Shown here: positions 52,516-60,496 of the stretch, one piece after another
Layout: each line of letters opens with the position of its first letter
How positions within the stretch are numbered: position 1 is the stretch's first letter
Origin: an uncultured Clostridia bacterium
GTDB lineage: Bacteria > Bacillota > Clostridia > Christensenellales > UBA1242
Length of the DNA stretch: 64,000 nt
Assembly (NCBI GenBank): GCA_934746515.1
Contig: CAKVFH010000002.1
Span: 62,001-126,000, forward strand
Reading direction: 5' to 3'
Translations under genes and position numbers: made by a program
Notes under the pieces: generated by a model
Databases searched by the model: none
Seen by the model: only the letters and a program-made list of their open reading frames with translations
Told to the model about the DNA's origin: nothing

Positions 52516-53223
52516 TTATTGATTTTTCAAGAGTTTCTGAAGTATTTTGCACTTTTCTTTGTTCATATCTGGCGTGTCAGCCAATCTATATGGCAAATTT
52601 AATTTTTCATATTTTGGCTTTGCCATTGAGTGATATGGCAAAAGTTCAACCTTTTCAACATTAGGAATTTTTTCTGCAAACTCCTTTAACATCATCACAT
52701 GTTCTTCATCGTCGTTGATATTAGGAACAATAACTTGCCTGAGCCACAATTTCTTGTTTAAGTTTTTGCATTTTTTCAAAAATATATTAAAGTTAGAAAT
52801 ATCTCTGCCTGTGATAAATTTATATTCATCAGCTTTAACAGCTTTTATGTCAAGGATAACAAGGTCAACAAGTTTTAAAACTTCATCATAGTTTTCACCA
52901 ACACCTGCGGTGTCAATGGCTGTGTGAATTCCATTTTGCTTTAAAAGTTTGATTGTTTCAAGCACAAACTCGCTCTGCAAAAGTGGTTCGCCACCAGAAA
53001 ATGTTACCCCACCAGTTTCACCATAATAATTTGAATACTTTTTATATTTTTCCAAAACTTCTTCAGGTGAAATGTCATTGGCACCTTCACTTGTCCATGT
53101 TTCAGGATTATGACAGTAAAGACAACGAAGCTTACAGCCTGCCATAAACAAAACAAGTCTCATGCCCGGACCATCAACAAGACCCATGGTTTCAATATCT
53201 CTAATCTTTCCTATTTTTGTCAT
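52516..53223 (-). CDS. pflA: Pyruvate formate-lyase activating enzyme
   Basis: A 235-residue radical SAM enzyme that installs the glycyl radical on PflB. The cluster motif is CKLRCLYC at 30-37 (Cys30, Cys34, Cys37), within GLVDGPGMRLVLFMAGCK; a glycine-rich GGVTFSGGEPLL near 72-83 binds SAM. The length is normal. It starts 5 bases after pflB and ends at a strong terminator. Confidence 0.96.
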   Translation of the reverse strand: MTKIGKIRDIETMGLVDGPGMRLVLFMAGCKLRCLYCHNPETWTSEGANDISPEEVLEKYKKYSNYYGETGGVTFSGGEPLLQSEFVLETIKLLKQNGIHTAIDTAGVGENYDEVLKLVDLVILDIKAVKADEYKFITGRDISNFNIFLKKCKNLNKKLWLRQVIVPNINDDEEHVMMLKEFAEKIPNVEKVELLPYHSMAKPKYEKLNLPYRLADTPDMNKEKCKILQKLLKNQ

Positions 53224-53228
53224 AAGAA

Positions 53229-55484
53229 TTATCTCTTTGTGTGGAATGTTCTTGCAATAACTTCTTCTTGATGAGCTCTGTCAAGCTTGTTGAAGTTTAC
53301 AGCATAACCAGAAACACGAATTGTAAGGTTTGGATATTTCCAAGGATTGTTCATTGCATCAATCAAAAGTTCTCTGTTCAAAACATTAACATTGATGTGT
53401 TGAGCACCTTGAACAAAATATCCGTCAAGAATTGAAACAAGATTGTTAATTTGATCATTTTCATCTTTGCCCAAAGCATCTGGAACGATTGAGAATGTGT
53501 TTGAAATACCGTCTTGACAGCAACCAAAGAATGGAAGTTTTGCAACAGAGTTGAGTGAAGCAAGAGCGCCACTAGAATCTCTTCCGTGCATTGGATTTGC
53601 GCCTGGAGCGAATGGTTCGCCAGCTTTTCTTCCGTCTGGAGTGCTACCGGTCTTTTTGCCATACATAACATTTGATGTAATTGTCAAAAGTGACAATGTT
53701 GGCTTTGCATTTCTGTAAAGTGGATGTTTGTCAAGGTCTGCAAAGAATTCTTTGATAAGTTCAACAGCAAGAGAGTCAACTCTGTCATCGTCGTTACCAT
53801 ATTTTGGGAATTCGCCTTCGATTTTGAAATCTACAGCAATACCTTGTTCATTTCTAATAGGTTTAACTTTTGCATATTTAATAGCTGAAAGTGAGTCAAC
53901 AGCTGATGAGAATCCAGCAACACCGAAAGCCATCAAACGCTCAACTTGAGTGTCATGAAGAGCCATTTGGCTAGCTTCATAAGCATATTTATCATGCATA
54001 AAGTGGATAATGTTGTTTGCATCAACATAAATTTTTGCAATAGTTTTAAGCATTTCAGAATATCTTGCACGAACATCTTCATAAGACAAAACTTCTTCAG
54101 TATTCTTTTCTTTGCCTTCAATAACAAGCTTGCCTGAAAGTTCATCATAACCACCATTGATTGCATACAAAAGTGATTTTGCAAGGTTGCAACGAGCGCC
54201 AAAGAATTGCATTTGTTTGCCTTCTTTCATTGAAGAAACGCAGCAAGCAATAGCATAGTCATGGCCGTAGTGTGGACGCATTGTGTCGTCGCCTTCATAT
54301 TGAATTGAATCAGTCTTAATTGAAATTTTAGCGCAGTATTTTTTGAAGTTTTCTGGCAAACCTTTTGACCAAAGAACTGTAAGGTTTGGTTCAGCACTTG
54401 AATTAAGGTTAATCAAAGTGTGCAAAAATCTGAATGATGATTTTGTAACCAAACTTCTTGATTCGTTGATCATTCCGGCAATACTTTCAGTAACCCATGT
54501 TGGGTCGCCAGCAAAGAGTTCATCATAATCTGGAGTTCTCAAGTGTCTAATCAAACGAAGTTTAATAACAAATTGATCAACAAGCTCTTGAGCTTCAGCT
54601 TCTGTGAGTGTTCCATTTTTAAGATCACGCTCAATATAGCAATCAAAGAATGTTGCATCTCTTCCCATAGAAGTTGCAGCACCATTGTTTTCTTTTGCAC
54701 CAGCAAGATATCCAAAATAAGCCCATTGAATAGCTTCTTTTGCGTTTTTAGCAGGTTTAGAAATATCACATCCATAGCCTTCTGCCATTTTCTTGATTTC
54801 TTCCAAAGCTCTGATTTGTTCGCTAACTTCTTCACGAAGTCTAATGTGTTCTTCAATGTTGTCTTCTGCAAGGAAATCACCAAGTTTAACAACATCTTTG
54901 TGTTTTTCTTCAATAAGTCTGTCGATACCATAAAGAGCAATTCTTCTATAGTCACCAATAATTCTTCCCCTGCCGTAGCCATCTGGAAGGCCTGTCAAAA
55001 GACCGTTGCTTCTTGCTCTTCTGATTGATGGAGTGTAAGCATCAAAAACACCATCATTATGAGTTTTTCTGTAGGTTGTGAAAGCTTTCAAAACTTCAGG
55101 GTTAAGCTCATAACCATGAGCAGCAAGTGCTTTCAAAGCAATTTTTGTGCCACCATACATGTTTACAATTCTTTTAAGTGGTTTATCTGTTTGCAAACCA
55201 ACAATAACTTCATTTTCTTTGTCAATGTAACCAGGTTTGAACGCATTGATTCCGCTCAAAATGTTGGTTTCAACATCCAAGCAACCACCATGTTTGTTTT
55301 CTTCAACCAAAAGTTCTTCACATCTGTTCCAAACTTTCTTTGTTTTTTCGGTTATTGGTGACAAAAAGCTGTCATCCCCTGTGTATTCAGTGTAGTTTCT
55401 GTCAATAAAATCACTAACATCAATAGAATCTCTCCAAGTGTCACCTTTAAAACCATTCCATTCTTCAATAATATTTTCTTCCAT
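53229..55484 (-). CDS. pflB: Formate acetyltransferase (pyruvate formate-lyase)
   Basis: A 751-residue glycyl-radical enzyme that converts pyruvate and CoA to acetyl-CoA and formate. The catalytic Cys pair is in [13 protein letters not shown] near 411-414 and the radical Gly is Gly726 in [13 protein letters not shown]. Length and ends are normal. It is first in the pflBA operon. The start has AGGAG. With the PFOR at 35405-38896, it gives the cell two routes from pyruvate to acetyl-CoA under anoxia. Confidence 0.97.
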   Translation of the reverse strand: MEENIIEEWNGFKGDTWRDSIDVSDFIDRNYTEYTGDDSFLSPITEKTKKVWNRCEELLVEENKHGGCLDVETNILSGINAFKPGYIDKENEVIVGLQTDKPLKRIVNMYGGTKIALKALAAHGYELNPEVLKAFTTYRKTHNDGVFDAYTPSIRRARSNGLLTGLPDGYGRGRIIGDYRRIALYGIDRLIEEKHKDVVKLGDFLAEDNIEEHIRLREEVSEQIRALEEIKKMAEGYGCDISKPAKNAKEAIQWAYFGYLAGAKENNGAATSMGRDATFFDCYIERDLKNGTLTEAEAQELVDQFVIKLRLIRHLRTPDYDELFAGDPTWVTESIAGMINESRSLVTKSSFRFLHTLINLNSSAEPNLTVLWSKGLPENFKKYCAKISIKTDSIQYEGDDTMRPHYGHDYAIACCVSSMKEGKQMQFFGARCNLAKSLLYAINGGYDELSGKLVIEGKEKNTEEVLSYEDVRARYSEMLKTIAKIYVDANNIIHFMHDKYAYEASQMALHDTQVERLMAFGVAGFSSAVDSLSAIKYAKVKPIRNEQGIAVDFKIEGEFPKYGNDDDRVDSLAVELIKEFFADLDKHPLYRNAKPTLSLLTITSNVMYGKKTGSTPDGRKAGEPFAPGANPMHGRDSSGALASLNSVAKLPFFGCCQDGISNTFSIVPDALGKDENDQINNLVSILDGYFVQGAQHINVNVLNRELLIDAMNNPWKYPNLTIRVSGYAVNFNKLDRAHQEEVIARTFHTKR

Positions 55485-55564
55485 AATCTCTCCTATAAAT
55501 TATAACCATTTATTTTAATGATTAAACGAACTCAAAATTTCATTCAAAAAATCACAAAAATAAA

Positions 55565-55595
55565 CCGCTACCTTAAAAGTAACGGAAATATAATA
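55565..55595 (-). promoter_or_regulatory. Possible promoter and 5' hairpin of pflBA
   Basis: On the minus strand, an extended -10 (TGCTATTAT, hexamer 55590-55595) with a poor -35 precedes a near-palindrome, CCGTTAC / GTAGCGG (55565-55585), that falls at the expected 5' end of the transcript. It could be an operator or a transcript hairpin. Confidence 0.4.
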
Positions 55596-55680
55596 GCATA
55601 TAATCTTTTCAATTAAAAGAAAAATGCGACAAATTTTTTATATTTTGTAAAATTTGCATATATATTTATATCAAAAAATA

Positions 55681-56184
55681 TTAGTAACCATTGAGTGGAA
55701 TATTTTCATCATCTTCACCTTTGGTTATTGACTTGATTGTGACGAAATATGAATTGTCTTCGCAGACTTTCACAAGTACCCTGTCACCCACCTTGTGTTT
55801 CAAAATAGCCTTGCCAAAAGGCGACTCTTTACTGTAAACACTATGGTTTAAGTCAAGCCTTGTTGTTGTTGAAAGTCTGATTGTTTCAACTTCGCCAGTA
55901 TCTTCATACAAAACTTCAACTCTATCAAAAAGTCCAACTTCATCTGGTGCAGATTCTGTGGAGATAACTTTCGCGGTTTTTATCATCTTTTGCAAAAATC
56001 TTATTCTGCTTTCATTTCGTCCAAAAGCACGCCTTGCGCTTCTATACTCCGCATTTTCCGACAAGTCACCAAGTGAACGAGCTTCCTTCACATCATCTGA
56101 AAGTTTTGGTCGAAGCTCAATTGTTCTATACTTTATCTCTTCTTTCATTTTCTTTATATCAACCGGAGTAAGTTCATTATACAT
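55681..56184 (-). CDS. greA: GreA/GreB-type transcription elongation factor
   Basis: A 167-residue factor that enters the RNA polymerase secondary channel and rescues backtracked complexes by stimulating transcript cleavage. The ATG at 56184 has AGGTGG upstream. The N-terminal coiled coil carries the loop DVKEARSLGDLSENAEYRSA with the acidic tip residues, and the C-terminal FKBP-like domain includes SPFGKAILKHKVGDRV. The length is normal. It has a consensus promoter and is divergent from an orphan gene. Confidence 0.95.
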   Translation of the reverse strand: MYNELTPVDIKKMKEEIKYRTIELRPKLSDDVKEARSLGDLSENAEYRSARRAFGRNESRIRFLQKMIKTAKVISTESAPDEVGLFDRVEVLYEDTGEVETIRLSTTTRLDLNHSVYSKESPFGKAILKHKVGDRVLVKVCEDNSYFVTIKSITKGEDDENIPLNGY

Positions 56185-56223
56185 AATTTCACCACCTAGC
56201 ACTTGCCGTTTTTAATAAAAAAT

Positions 56224-56252
56224 AGTATAACCACGAAATGATTTTATGTCAA
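56224..56252 (-). promoter_or_regulatory. Promoter of greA
   Basis: TTGACA (56247-56252), a 17-base spacer and TATACT (56224-56229) on the minus strand. Confidence 0.75.
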
Positions 56253-56271
56253 TAAATTCAATTGTCAAATA

Positions 56272-56300
56272 TTGACAGCCACACCAAATCATGCTACACT
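56272..56300 (+). promoter_or_regulatory. Promoter of the 199-residue orphan gene
   Basis: TTGACA (56272-56277), a 17-base spacer and TACACT (56295-56300). It is back-to-back with the greA promoter, 20 bases apart. The leader just after it contains GCCG and CGGC flanking AGAAGGA, so the ribosome-binding site can sit in a hairpin loop. Confidence 0.7.
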
Positions 56301-56329
56301 TTTCTTGCCGAGAAGGACGGCTCGCATTT

Positions 56330-56929
56330 ATGAATATTACAGATGATGAAATTACAGATAAATCAAAATTAAACAAAAAAGTTTTTGAAAAGAAAATAAG
56401 ACCTTTCAAAGTTTTAAAAAATCTTTTTATGAAACCCATTGATAAATTTAAAGAAGAAAAATTTCAAGATGCTTGTAACAAAACTTATGATAACTTTTTA
56501 AATTATGTCCAAAGAGAGCTTGGAAAACGTGGAACAGAATATATTGAGACAGAATTTGGAACAACCACTGTTTTTCACACTCAAGGTCAAGGACCAATCG
56601 TAAAAGTTCCATTAAACCAAGAAAACTCAAACCATGCAAACAAGCATGGCGAGTCACCTTTCAGAATTATTGGATTTTTAAAAGAGCCTTTCAACCACTA
56701 TATGCTTTATGATTTAACTATTGCAAAAGATATTGAACATTCAAACCCAGCAGACGGGGTCTACGAAGCAAAAGACATCTACACAGTAGACGGATATAAA
56801 AAAGAATACTTTAAAACTCCTGCAATAAGAATTAGTGAAAAATCTTATAGTAAGCCAGAAATTTTAAAACAAATTGAAGAATTTGAAAATAAATTTTCAC
56901 AAAATGGCATTCAAAAAGGCGAAGAATAA
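56330..56929 (+). CDS. Hypothetical protein
   Basis: A 199-residue soluble, basic protein. The ATG at 56330 is preferred to an in-frame ATG at 56291, which lies before the expected transcription start. It has a Lys-rich N-terminal helix region (1-70), a central block with ETEFGTTTVFHTQGQGPIVK, and an acidic end. No signal, membrane helix or motif I can name. It has a consensus-like promoter and its own terminator. Confidence 0.72.
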   Translation: MNITDDEITDKSKLNKKVFEKKIRPFKVLKNLFMKPIDKFKEEKFQDACNKTYDNFLNYVQRELGKRGTEYIETEFGTTTVFHTQGQGPIVKVPLNQENSNHANKHGESPFRIIGFLKEPFNHYMLYDLTIAKDIEHSNPADGVYEAKDIYTVDGYKKEYFKTPAIRISEKSYSKPEILKQIEEFENKFSQNGIQKGEE

Positions 56930-56943
56930 AAATAAATTACGCA

Positions 56944-56977
56944 TAAAAAAACACTCACAATAATGGGTGTTTTTTCT
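56944..56977 (+). terminator. Terminator of the 199-residue orphan gene
   Basis: Stem AAAAACACTC / GGGTGTTTTT (one G-U pair) with an 8-base loop, followed by a T-run. Confidence 0.75.
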
Positions 56978-57009
56978 TTGAGTTTCAAACACTAAACAAC
57001 ATTAAAAAT

Positions 57010-58122
57010 TTATTGTTTTACAGATTGATTCCCTTCTTTACATTTTTCAATGATATCGTTCATTTTTTCATATTTCAAAATCATGTCTTGCGCGAGCTTA
57101 AGTTGACATCTTGCCCTATCCAAATTATGTTCAGGATAGTTTATTTTAAAATATGTGTCGCCGTTTAAGTAGTCCGCCAAAAATCTTGAACCACATTCAA
57201 CTGTCATTGTGATTGCGCCAAGTGGCAGTGTGTCAAGTTCTTCTTTTGTGAAAACATTGCCTGCACCATTCATAAAACCTTTTGAAAAACTTTCAAATTT
57301 TGTTAGGTCTAGCGCAACCTTGTTTAAATCTTTTTCATCTTCAGTTGCAGTGTTTGCAACAAATCTAATTCCGTCACCAAAATCAAAACCAGCAAGGCCA
57401 GGCATAACAGTGTCAAGGTCAATAACACAAATATGTTTTTTTGTTTTTACATCAAACAAAACATTGTTGCATTTTGTGTCGTTGTGCGTAACCCTTGCAG
57501 GCAACTCACCTGTCAAGTACTGATAATACATTTGCGATGCAGGCTCTTTTAAAGATAAATAGTCTTGAATTAAATCTTCAACGCCAGCTCTTCTTGACAT
57601 TACATCATTTTGAATCGCTGTCTCAAGATCAGCAAATCTGCTTGGTGTGTTATGAAAATTTGGAATAGTCTCAAAAAGTTTGTTTGCAGGAAAATCTCCC
57701 AAAAGTTTTTGAAACTCACCAAAAGCATAGCCGGTTTCATAAATTATTTCTTGATTTTCGGTTATATCGTAAGTTTCTGAATTGCTAACAAATTCATAAC
57801 CACGATAAAAATCTCCGTCGACTTCTACAAACCCGAGTCCGTTTTCACCTTTCAAAAATTTTAAACCTTGGGCTTTTTTGCCGTCCAAGCTTTTGTTTTC
57901 AATAAAACTTGTAACCAGCAAAATATTTTGCATGAGTTCATCAGGTTTTTTGAAAACATTTGTGTTAATTCTTTGCACAATATAAGATTTGTCTTCGCCA
58001 TTATTTGAAACATCAATCTTAAAAGTAGTATTGATGTGTCCACTAGAAAGAACTGAAACTCCAATAACATCACCAGAAATTCCAAGTTTCTTACTAATTT
58101 CAATAATATCGTTTGTTTCCAT
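57010..58122 (-). CDS. Aminoglycoside-phosphotransferase-fold kinase, probably an N-acetylhexosamine 1-kinase
   Basis: A 370-residue soluble kinase. The ATG at 58122 has GGAGAAAT upstream. The catalytic loop RVTHNDTKCNNVLFD (near 210-224) and the metal-binding VIDLDTVMPGLAGFDFGDG (near 233-251) are the APH Brenner and DFG-equivalent motifs. The wording HNDTKxNNVLFD...VIDLDTVMPGLAxxDFGD resembles bifidobacterial NahK, which phosphorylates GlcNAc/GalNAc at C1; the exact substrate is inference. No other GNB/LNB pathway gene lies in the window. Confidence 0.85.
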   Translation of the reverse strand: METNDIIEISKKLGISGDVIGVSVLSSGHINTTFKIDVSNNGEDKSYIVQRINTNVFKKPDELMQNILLVTSFIENKSLDGKKAQGLKFLKGENGLGFVEVDGDFYRGYEFVSNSETYDITENQEIIYETGYAFGEFQKLLGDFPANKLFETIPNFHNTPSRFADLETAIQNDVMSRRAGVEDLIQDYLSLKEPASQMYYQYLTGELPARVTHNDTKCNNVLFDVKTKKHICVIDLDTVMPGLAGFDFGDGIRFVANTATEDEKDLNKVALDLTKFESFSKGFMNGAGNVFTKEELDTLPLGAITMTVECGSRFLADYLNGDTYFKINYPEHNLDRARCQLKLAQDMILKYEKMNDIIEKCKEGNQSVKQ

Positions 58123-58144
58123 ATTTCTCCTTTCGCGCATGGAC

Positions 58145-58173
58145 ATTATACCAAATCTTTCACAAAAAATCAA
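58145..58173 (-). promoter_or_regulatory. Promoter of the NahK-like kinase gene
   Basis: TTGATT (58168-58173), a 17-base spacer and TATAAT (58145-58150) on the minus strand. Confidence 0.7.
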
Positions 58174-58363
58174 TATCCAATGTTTTTGTCATCATATTAT
58201 ATGATTTTTTGCATGATTTTTGTGATAAAAAAAGAAACACTGCTTGCGAAAAAAACCTTCTATGTTTTGAAATTTATTTCGAATAAAATGAAAATAAAAC
58301 GCAAATTTATCCATAAAATTAAGAAATAAACTATAAAAAGACCTAAAAAATAGATTTTTAATT

Positions 58364-58390
58364 AAAAAAGCCAAACTAAATTTGTTTGGC
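58364..58390 (-). terminator. Terminator overlapping the end of the zinc-ribbon/TPR gene
   Basis: The minus strand has stem GCCAAAC / GTTTGGC with a 7-base loop, followed by TTTTTT. The 5' arm lies in the last codons and stop of the gene ending at 58376. Confidence 0.82.
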
Positions 58391-59086
58391 AATTTCAATA
58401 TCAACTGCAAAAATTACAGCTATAATAATTGTAAGTATAATGACAAATAAAACATATTGCCACACTTTTTTTGGCTGAACATTTTTAAGAATTATGCCAA
58501 GCACATATACAATAACAAAATCTATGGCAAGTGAAATTACAACACCCACAAATTTCCAAAAGAAACCTGTTTGAGATCCTGAAATGATAGAAATTTTAAT
58601 AACCAATAAAACAACAAGTGCAGCAATAACAACCCCGCGTAAAACAGTTCCAAAAGCATCTAACTTTTTTATCTCATTTTCCTTTTTATTAAAGTCTGCA
58701 AGAAGTTCATTGTATCTTTCCAAGTCACTTGAAAAAGATTTCTTTTCATCTTCGGAAGCATTACCAAGAGCATTTTTCATATATTTTTCAATCTTTTTTA
58801 CATCTTTATCAAGCAATAATGAAAAATCTAAAGTCTCTGCTTTGGCCATACCCAACCAGCAAGCCGAATTATCTGGAGCAAGCTTGCAAGCATTTTCAAA
58901 AGCTTCAAAAGCTTTGTCGTATTCTTCTAACTCAATAAACTTTTCACCAGCATTAAGAAAAGTTACTTCTGGTCTTTGTATATTTTCATCTGAAAACTCT
59001 GAACCACAATTTGGACATTTATATATACCTGTCGATTTTCTAAACTTTAACACAGCACCACAGTTAACACACTTATGTTCAATCAT
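58376..59086 (-). CDS. Zinc-ribbon, TPR-like membrane protein
   Basis: A 236-residue protein (ATG at 59086 with AAGGAG upstream; the GTG at 59089 also possible). The N-terminal zinc ribbon is CVNCG...CPNCG at about 6-28, followed by a TPR-like helical part (FIELEEYDKAFEAFENACKL, about 45-130) and three hydrophobic helices in the last 80 residues. This order, ribbon then TPR then membrane, is seen in poorly characterised Bacillota envelope proteins; function is unknown. It is a single-gene unit. Confidence 0.8.
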   Translation of the reverse strand: MIEHKCVNCGAVLKFRKSTGIYKCPNCGSEFSDENIQRPEVTFLNAGEKFIELEEYDKAFEAFENACKLAPDNSACWLGMAKAETLDFSLLLDKDVKKIEKYMKNALGNASEDEKKSFSSDLERYNELLADFNKKENEIKKLDAFGTVLRGVVIAALVVLLVIKISIISGSQTGFFWKFVGVVISLAIDFVIVYVLGIILKNVQPKKVWQYVLFVIILTIIIAVIFAVDIEIAKQI

Positions 59087-59238
59087 CACTTTAACTCCTT
59101 TGATTTATATCACCATAAATTATAAAGTCAAATCTCACACTTGTCAATAAATATCACACCAACCTAAAATGTAAAAATCATCCTTAATTTTAAAAATTTA
59201 TACAAAAAACGCAATTTCGTACTATTTTTAGCTAAATT

Positions 59239-59754
59239 TTATAGATTTTTATTGATTTTTTTATTTTCCAGCTTCAAAAGAGCAATTTTATTTCTCACAC
59301 CGCCGCCATAACCAGTAATGTTTCCATTTGCTCCCATAACTCTGTGACATGGAATAATAATGCAAATAGGATTTGCACCAACCGCCCCACCAACAGCTTG
59401 AGCAGACATTCTTTTTATGCCTTTTTGTGCGGCAATTCTTTGAGCTATTTCTCCATAAGTCATCGTTTCACCATAGGGAATTTCACTCATAATATCCGTT
59501 ACACTCCTTCGAAATTCGCTAATATTTTCAAGTTTATATTTTGGGGTAAATTTTGATTCTTCACCAGAAAAATAAATATCCAGCCATTTTTTTGTTTCAT
59601 CAAAAATCGAAAACCCTTTTTCTTTTGCATTCGCACTAAACTTATGCTCATCTTTTGACCCTACAAAGAAAAGCCCCGTCAAAAATTGCCCGTCACTAAT
59701 CATCACCATATCATCAAACTCTTTCGGAGTGTTATATAAACATTTATAAACCAT
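59239..59754 (-). CDS. ogt: Methylated-DNA-protein-cysteine methyltransferase
   Basis: A 171-residue suicide repair protein that takes alkyl groups from O6-alkylguanine in DNA. The active site is IPCHRVMG with Cys136; the recognition helix region is VGGAVGANPI and the C-terminal GYGGGVRNKIALLKLE is typical of Ogt. The start has only a weak ribosome-binding site. A promoter (TTACAA, 16 bases, TATAAT at 59772-59777) lies just upstream. Confidence 0.95.
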   Translation of the reverse strand: MVYKCLYNTPKEFDDMVMISDGQFLTGLFFVGSKDEHKFSANAKEKGFSIFDETKKWLDIYFSGEESKFTPKYKLENISEFRRSVTDIMSEIPYGETMTYGEIAQRIAAQKGIKRMSAQAVGGAVGANPICIIIPCHRVMGANGNITGYGGGVRNKIALLKLENKKINKNL

Positions 59755-59771
59755 TTTTCTTTACCACTTTC

Positions 59772-59799
59772 ATTATATCATACCAACTTTATTTTGTAA
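59772..59799 (-). promoter_or_regulatory. Promoter of ogt
   Basis: TTACAA (59794-59799), a 16-base spacer and TATAAT (59772-59777) on the minus strand. Confidence 0.55.
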
Positions 59800-59824
59800 T
59801 AAAATTTCAATCAATTCTTAAACA

Positions 59825-59872
59825 AAAAATAAATCAAATCTTTCACCCCCCCCTTTTTCAAAGATATGATTT
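59825..59872. repeat. Near-perfect 19-bp inverted repeat with a run of eight C
   Basis: Arms 59825-59843 and 59854-59872 (read as AAAAATAAATCA[A/T]ATCTTT) pair with one mismatch around a loop with CCCCCCCC (59846-59853). It lies between the tRNA gene and the ogt promoter. The homopolymer is the longest C/G run in the window and could slip. Confidence 0.65.
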
Positions 59873-59953
59873 ATTTTTGCAAATGTAATCACAAAAAAAT
59901 CCCAATTTCATTTGAAACTATCACAAAGCGCCAAGTACAATTTCATTGTAAAC

Positions 59954-59980
59954 AAAAAAGGAAAGCCATTAAGACTTTTC
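59954..59980 (-). terminator. Terminator of the tRNA-Ser gene
   Basis: The minus strand has stem GAAAAGTC / GGCTTTCC (one mismatch and a G-U) with a 5-base loop and TTTTTT, about 12 bases after the tRNA. Confidence 0.6.
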
Positions 59981-59991
59981 TTTTTTTAGTT

Positions 59992-60080
59992 TGGCGCAGA
60001 GAACGAGATTTGAACTCGTGATACCTAATTAGTATGCCAGTTTTCGGGACTGGTACATTCGACCGCTCTGACATCTCTGC
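59992..60080 (-). tRNA. tRNA-Ser (anticodon CGA), with C at position 33
   Basis: An 89-base cloverleaf on the minus strand. The acceptor stem is GCAGAGA / TCTCTGC, discriminator G73 and encoded CCA; the long variable arm (about ATAC...GTAT) and D-arm AGCGGTCGAATG are serine-type. The anticodon stem is CCAGT / ACTGG around the 7-base loop CCCGAAA, so positions 34-36 read CGA (codon UCG). Position 33 is C instead of the near-universal U. The T arm is ACGAG / CTCGT with loop TTCAAAT. Confidence 0.9.
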
Positions 60081-60433
60081 ATATTATTTGATAAAACTAT
60101 TATCGTCTTTTATTTTAAAAATTTTTCAAGCGCTCGTCAAATCAATATTGGGCTATAAATTTATTTTTATTTATTATTTATTTTTTGATATTTTATTGTA
60201 TTATTTTTCTTATATTAAATATTATAAAAACTGCACTATATATTTATGTTTTAAAATTATGCACAAAAATATAAAACCGCATAAATTTATCATTATTTAA
60301 CACATTTTTATGCCAAATTAACTTAATTTTGCGTTTTTTAATAGAATTATAAGATATTATTTTATTAAAAGCATATAAGTAGAAGTTAGAAAAAATATGG
60401 TTTTTCAATAAAAACAAATATATTTTGCGCTTT
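60081..60433. other. AT-rich intergenic stretch between tRNA-Ser and pyrG
   Basis: About 350 bases. No gene with a usable start or protein-like content. It should include the tRNA promoter, but I cannot pick one convincingly; TTGAAA near 60120 with GATAAT about 19 bases on is the best candidate. Confidence 0.5.
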
Positions 60434-60474
60434 TTAAAAAAGACCAGCAAGAATAAATTATTCTCACTAGCCTT
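60434..60474 (-). terminator. Terminator of pyrG
   Basis: The minus strand has an imperfect stem (GGCTAGTGAGAATAA with TTATTCTTGCTGGTC) followed by TTTTTT, just after the pyrG stop. Confidence 0.72.
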
Positions 60475-60496
60475 TTTATTTGTTATTTAAAAACAT

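Noticed and set aside
59992..60080. Selenocysteine tRNA
   Set aside because: The anticodon is CGA rather than UCA, and the acceptor stem has 7 pairs, so a serine tRNA is the better reading.
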